NCBI GenBank assembly: GCA_030149595.1
Contig: JASFBI010000047.1
Coordinates: 1 to 8,687, forward strand
Length of the DNA: 8,687 nucleotides
Direction: 5' to 3'
From: Desulfobacterales bacterium
Lineage (GTDB): Bacteria; Desulfobacterota; Desulfobacteria; Desulfobacterales; DAOWNP01
Positions 7,139-8,687 of the stretch are shown piece by piece. The first letter of the stretch is position 1. Each line of letters starts with the position of its first letter. The notes under the pieces were generated by a model, which worked only from the letters and a program-made list of their open reading frames with translations, had not been told where the DNA came from and did not search any database. The position numbers and the translations under genes are program-made.

Positions 7139-7603
7139 GGGTATGATGTCTTAAGAACTGATATTATCCATAATATAGGAATAGAAACCATAAAGGTTAT
7201 GCTGCTTGCACCTGTGTTTATCTTTTTTCTGTTTTTTGGCATTAAATATCTTTATGGCAAAAAAAATATCCAGATAAGAAAAATGGTGACAAAAAAACCA
7301 TTATCTGCATTTTTAAAAAATATTAAACTATCAGGTGATCATGGTAATGAGTCTGATGTTTTAAAGCTTGTAAATATTTACTTTAATGAATCTTTTGGTC
7401 TTAAAGAATCAGCCCTTACATCAGCAGATATTTATAACAGACTACTGGAGCAGGGTATAGACAGCGCTCAGCTACAGGAAAATTTAAGTTTTATGACAGA
7501 GCTGGAAAATATGGTTTATTCCGGGGATATTAAAGAGATTGATATAAAATTCAGGCAAAATATTATAGAAGTTATTAAAAAAATTGACAGGAAATTAAAG
7601 TGA
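7139..7603 (+). pseudogene. batD: BatD, C-terminal membrane helix and cytoplasmic tail after the amber codon
   Basis: Continues batD in the same frame after TAG. The first 20 residues (GYDVLRTDIIHNIGIETIKV) complete the linker. Next is a membrane helix, MLLAPVFIFFLFFGIKYLYG, and a positively charged cytoplasmic helical tail of about 115 residues (ending IEVIKKIDRKLK). This tail is the counterpart of the BatD-like protein's cytoplasmic domain near 2600-2900. An internal ATG at 7199 could start a separate 134-residue membrane protein, but its only purine-rich leader (AAAGG, 7192-7196) is 2 bases away, too close for a good ribosome site. The open frame extends unbroken upstream to the TAG, which argues for one interrupted gene. 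The final TGA overlaps batE's GTG start, so ribosomes may still need to traverse this part to couple batE translation. It could be expressed by readthrough or be a dead fragment. Confidence 0.8.
7161..7176 (+). repeat. Perfect inverted repeat just after the batD amber codon
   Basis: ATATTAT (7161-7167) and ATAATAT (7170-7176) are perfect complements separated by two bases, starting 23 bases after TAG. As RNA it could form a weak AT-only hairpin with a loop of 4 or more bases. There is no T run after it, so it is not a terminator. Confidence 0.5.
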
Positions 7604-8370
7604 AAAGTGTAAAAGCAGTATTTTGTTTTATTTTATTTTTAACGTTTGTTTTTTGTACATATTCTACAGCAGAAGAAAAAAAAAGAGAAGGTAATGATTA
7701 CGAGATTTTATACCAGGCCAGTCAGGCTTATAAAAAAGGTGACTTTGAAACAGCAAAAGAAAAGTATGAAAAACTTACATTAAAGTCTAATGCTGGCGGA
7801 GATGTTTTTTATAATCTTGGGAACTGTTATGTACGGCTTGGTAATTTTGGTAAAGCTGTTTTAAATTATGAACGTGCAAAACGTATTATGGGCAGGAATG
7901 CTGACCTTGATTTTAACTTGCAATATATCAGGAATAAATTAGATACAGGCATGGATAGTCAAGCCTTCTCTTTTTTTCAATGGCTTTATAATTTTAGTAC
8001 TGCTGAGGTTCTTTTACAGTTTATATTTATCAACTTTTTTTTCTGGGCAGTATTTGCACTGAGGTTATGGATACGTGCGGAGTGGAGTTTCTATTTATTT
8101 ATAAGCATTTGCTTTTTATGGCTTGTTTCAGGGATATGTACTGGAGCAAAATGGTATTTAATGTCCCATGATAAAAGAGTTGTGGTGACATCATCTGAAA
8201 CCTTTGTCCATGCAGGGCCATCAAAAAAAGATACAACTATTTTCAGCCTTTTGGAGGGAGAAGTTGTAAAATACGAAAATAGAGAAGGGGATTGGCTTCT
8301 TATTCGTATGAATGATGAAAAAAGGGGATGGGTACATGAAAAAGATGCTGAAAGGGTGCTTATGCCTTAG
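7600..8370 (+). CDS. batE: BatE-type protein: TPR, two membrane segments, SH3-like domain
   Basis: A 256-residue protein, last of the operon. The signal peptide is residues 1-24 (cleavage likely after STA). Two TPR units lie at about 34-65 and 67-100 (GDVFYNLGNCYVRLGNFGKA is typical). Two membrane helices lie at about 136-156 and 162-182. A bacterial SH3-like domain runs from about 193 to 253, with hallmarks HAGPS, LLEGEVV and GDWLLIRMNDEKRGWVHEKD. This order of domains is that of BatE. The SH3 domain and TPRs would both face the periplasm if the two helices form a hairpin, suggesting peptidoglycan or protein contact; that is inference. GTG 7600 overlaps the batD frame's TGA (GTGA), with AGGA at 7589-7592. 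The sequence is intact and ends in TAG. If batD translation ends early at 7136, coupled initiation here may be reduced. Confidence 0.93.
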   Translation: MKSVKAVFCFILFLTFVFCTYSTAEEKKREGNDYEILYQASQAYKKGDFETAKEKYEKLTLKSNAGGDVFYNLGNCYVRLGNFGKAVLNYERAKRIMGRNADLDFNLQYIRNKLDTGMDSQAFSFFQWLYNFSTAEVLLQFIFINFFFWAVFALRLWIRAEWSFYLFISICFLWLVSGICTGAKWYLMSHDKRVVVTSSETFVHAGPSKKDTTIFSLLEGEVVKYENREGDWLLIRMNDEKRGWVHEKDAERVLMP

Positions 8371-8436
8371 GTATTATTTTTTAACGCAGAAATTTGGACA
8401 ATTTAGGGTTTTGTAACAGCCTATCGGGGGAGATTC

Positions 8437-8482
8437 ATCCTGGAAGGCAGTCTGCTTTTGTTATGCTTGCCTTTCCAGGGAT
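8437..8482. repeat. Imperfect inverted repeat between convergent genes
   Basis: CCTGGAAGGCA (8439-8449) pairs with TGCCTTTCCAGG (8468-8479), giving 11 base pairs with one bulged T and an 18-base loop. Adding the flanking AT and GAT gives two more pairs and one more bulge. It is richer in G and C than its surroundings and lies between batE and the minus-strand receptor gene. Neither side is followed by a T run, so it is not a canonical intrinsic terminator, though it could still block or stabilize transcript ends from both genes. It could also be the core of a dispersed intergenic repeat. The rest of 8371-8528 shows no gene. Confidence 0.6.
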
Positions 8483-8528
8483 CAAAGGTAACTACTCCAT
8501 TGCATAAAATTAATACTCTTTATACAGT

Positions 8529-8687
8529 CTAAAATTTATAAACAACTTCGCAAAAGAACTCTCTGCCAGGGGCTTTGCTGATTTGGTAGTCGTCTTTGTC
8601 AAGGAGGTTATCCACGGCAAAGGAGACCTCAATGCCCTTTTTGATCTCGTAACCAACCTTTGCATCCATCGTCACATAGGAGTCATA
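8529..8687 (-). CDS. C-terminal end of a TonB-dependent outer-membrane receptor (partial)
   Basis: Read on the minus strand from the window edge, 52 codons end in TAG (8529-8531). The protein is YDSYVTMDAKVGYEIKKGIE, then VSFAVDNLLDKDDYQISKAP, then GREFFCEVVYKF. The N-[LI]-[LF]-D-K-x-Y motif (here DNLLDKDDY), the PGR turn and the terminal aromatic residue F are the signature of the last beta strands of TonB-dependent receptors (siderophore, cobalamin or other large-ligand importers); the ligand cannot be told from this end. It converges on the bat operon with 158 bases between stops. Its codons differ from the operon: 4 of 6 Asp are GAC, and C-ending codons are common (about 56% G/C at third positions, 43% GC overall). 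Start and most of the gene lie beyond the window. Confidence 0.92.
   Translation of the reverse strand, partial: YDSYVTMDAKVGYEIKKGIEVSFAVDNLLDKDDYQISKAPGREFFCEVVYKF

Noticed and set aside
7199..7603. Independent small membrane protein starting at ATG 7199
   Set aside because: The purine-rich leader is only 2 bases from the ATG, and the same frame is open up to the batD TAG with linker-like sequence, so it is better read as the batD C-terminus.
8351..8382. Possible terminator at the end of batE (AAGG/CCTT stem then six T)
   Set aside because: The stem is only about 4 pairs with an internal mismatch or bulge and overlaps the stop codon, and the T run is about 12 bases downstream; too weak to call.
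1..8687. CRISPR arrays, tRNA or rRNA genes, insertion sequences
   Set aside because: No regularly spaced direct repeats, no cloverleaf-like or rRNA-like sequence, and no transposase coding or terminal repeats were seen.

Overview
The window holds one long, tightly packed plus-strand operon (about 147 to 8370) of the MoxR / DUF58 / Bat (Bacteroides aerotolerance) type. At its right edge, on the minus strand, is the 3' end of a TonB-dependent outer-membrane receptor. The outer-membrane receptor tail, Sec signal peptides and strong Shine-Dalgarno sequences indicate a Gram-negative bacterium. The operon is AT-rich, with A/T-ending codons and many poly-A and poly-T runs. A marine anaerobe of the Desulfobacterota (Desulfobacterales-like) would fit this composition and gene order, but that assignment is an inference from general knowledge and was not tested.

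Layout. Positions 1-146 are a leader with an inverted repeat and a possible extended -10. Then come: moxR AAA+ ATPase (147-1127); a DUF58 protein with a VWA fold (1132-2019); a BatD-like membrane protein whose signal peptide and body lie in different frames (2016-2953); BatA (2950-3945) and BatB (3942-4928), both VWA proteins with complete MIDAS motifs; BatC, a TPR protein with a Lys/Asp-rich tail (4929-5813); BatD (5807-7603), interrupted by an in-frame TAG at 7136-7138; and BatE, with TPR, two membrane segments and an SH3-like domain (7600-8370). Four junctions are 4-base start/stop overlaps (TTGA or GTGA), one is a 7-base overlap, and the rest have gaps of 0 to 4 bases, so translation is probably coupled throughout.

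How the genes may work together. In known MoxR-VWA systems the ATPase is thought to act on membrane-anchored VWA partners as a chaperone or metal-insertion machine. Here the VWA domains of BatA and BatB lie between membrane segments. BatC and BatE bring periplasmic TPRs, and BatD and the BatD-like protein bring periplasmic beta domains tethered to cytoplasmic helical tails. The substrate is not visible from sequence.

The most interesting points are two lesions, one in each BatD-type gene: a one-base frameshift near 2088-2099 and an in-frame amber codon at 7136. Both leave good coding sequence on either side. They may be recent pseudogenization, sequencing error, or (for TAG) readthrough or pyrrolysine decoding. 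I see no wholly new system here; the operon type is known. Positions 8371-8528, between the convergent genes, hold an imperfect hairpin but no gene.
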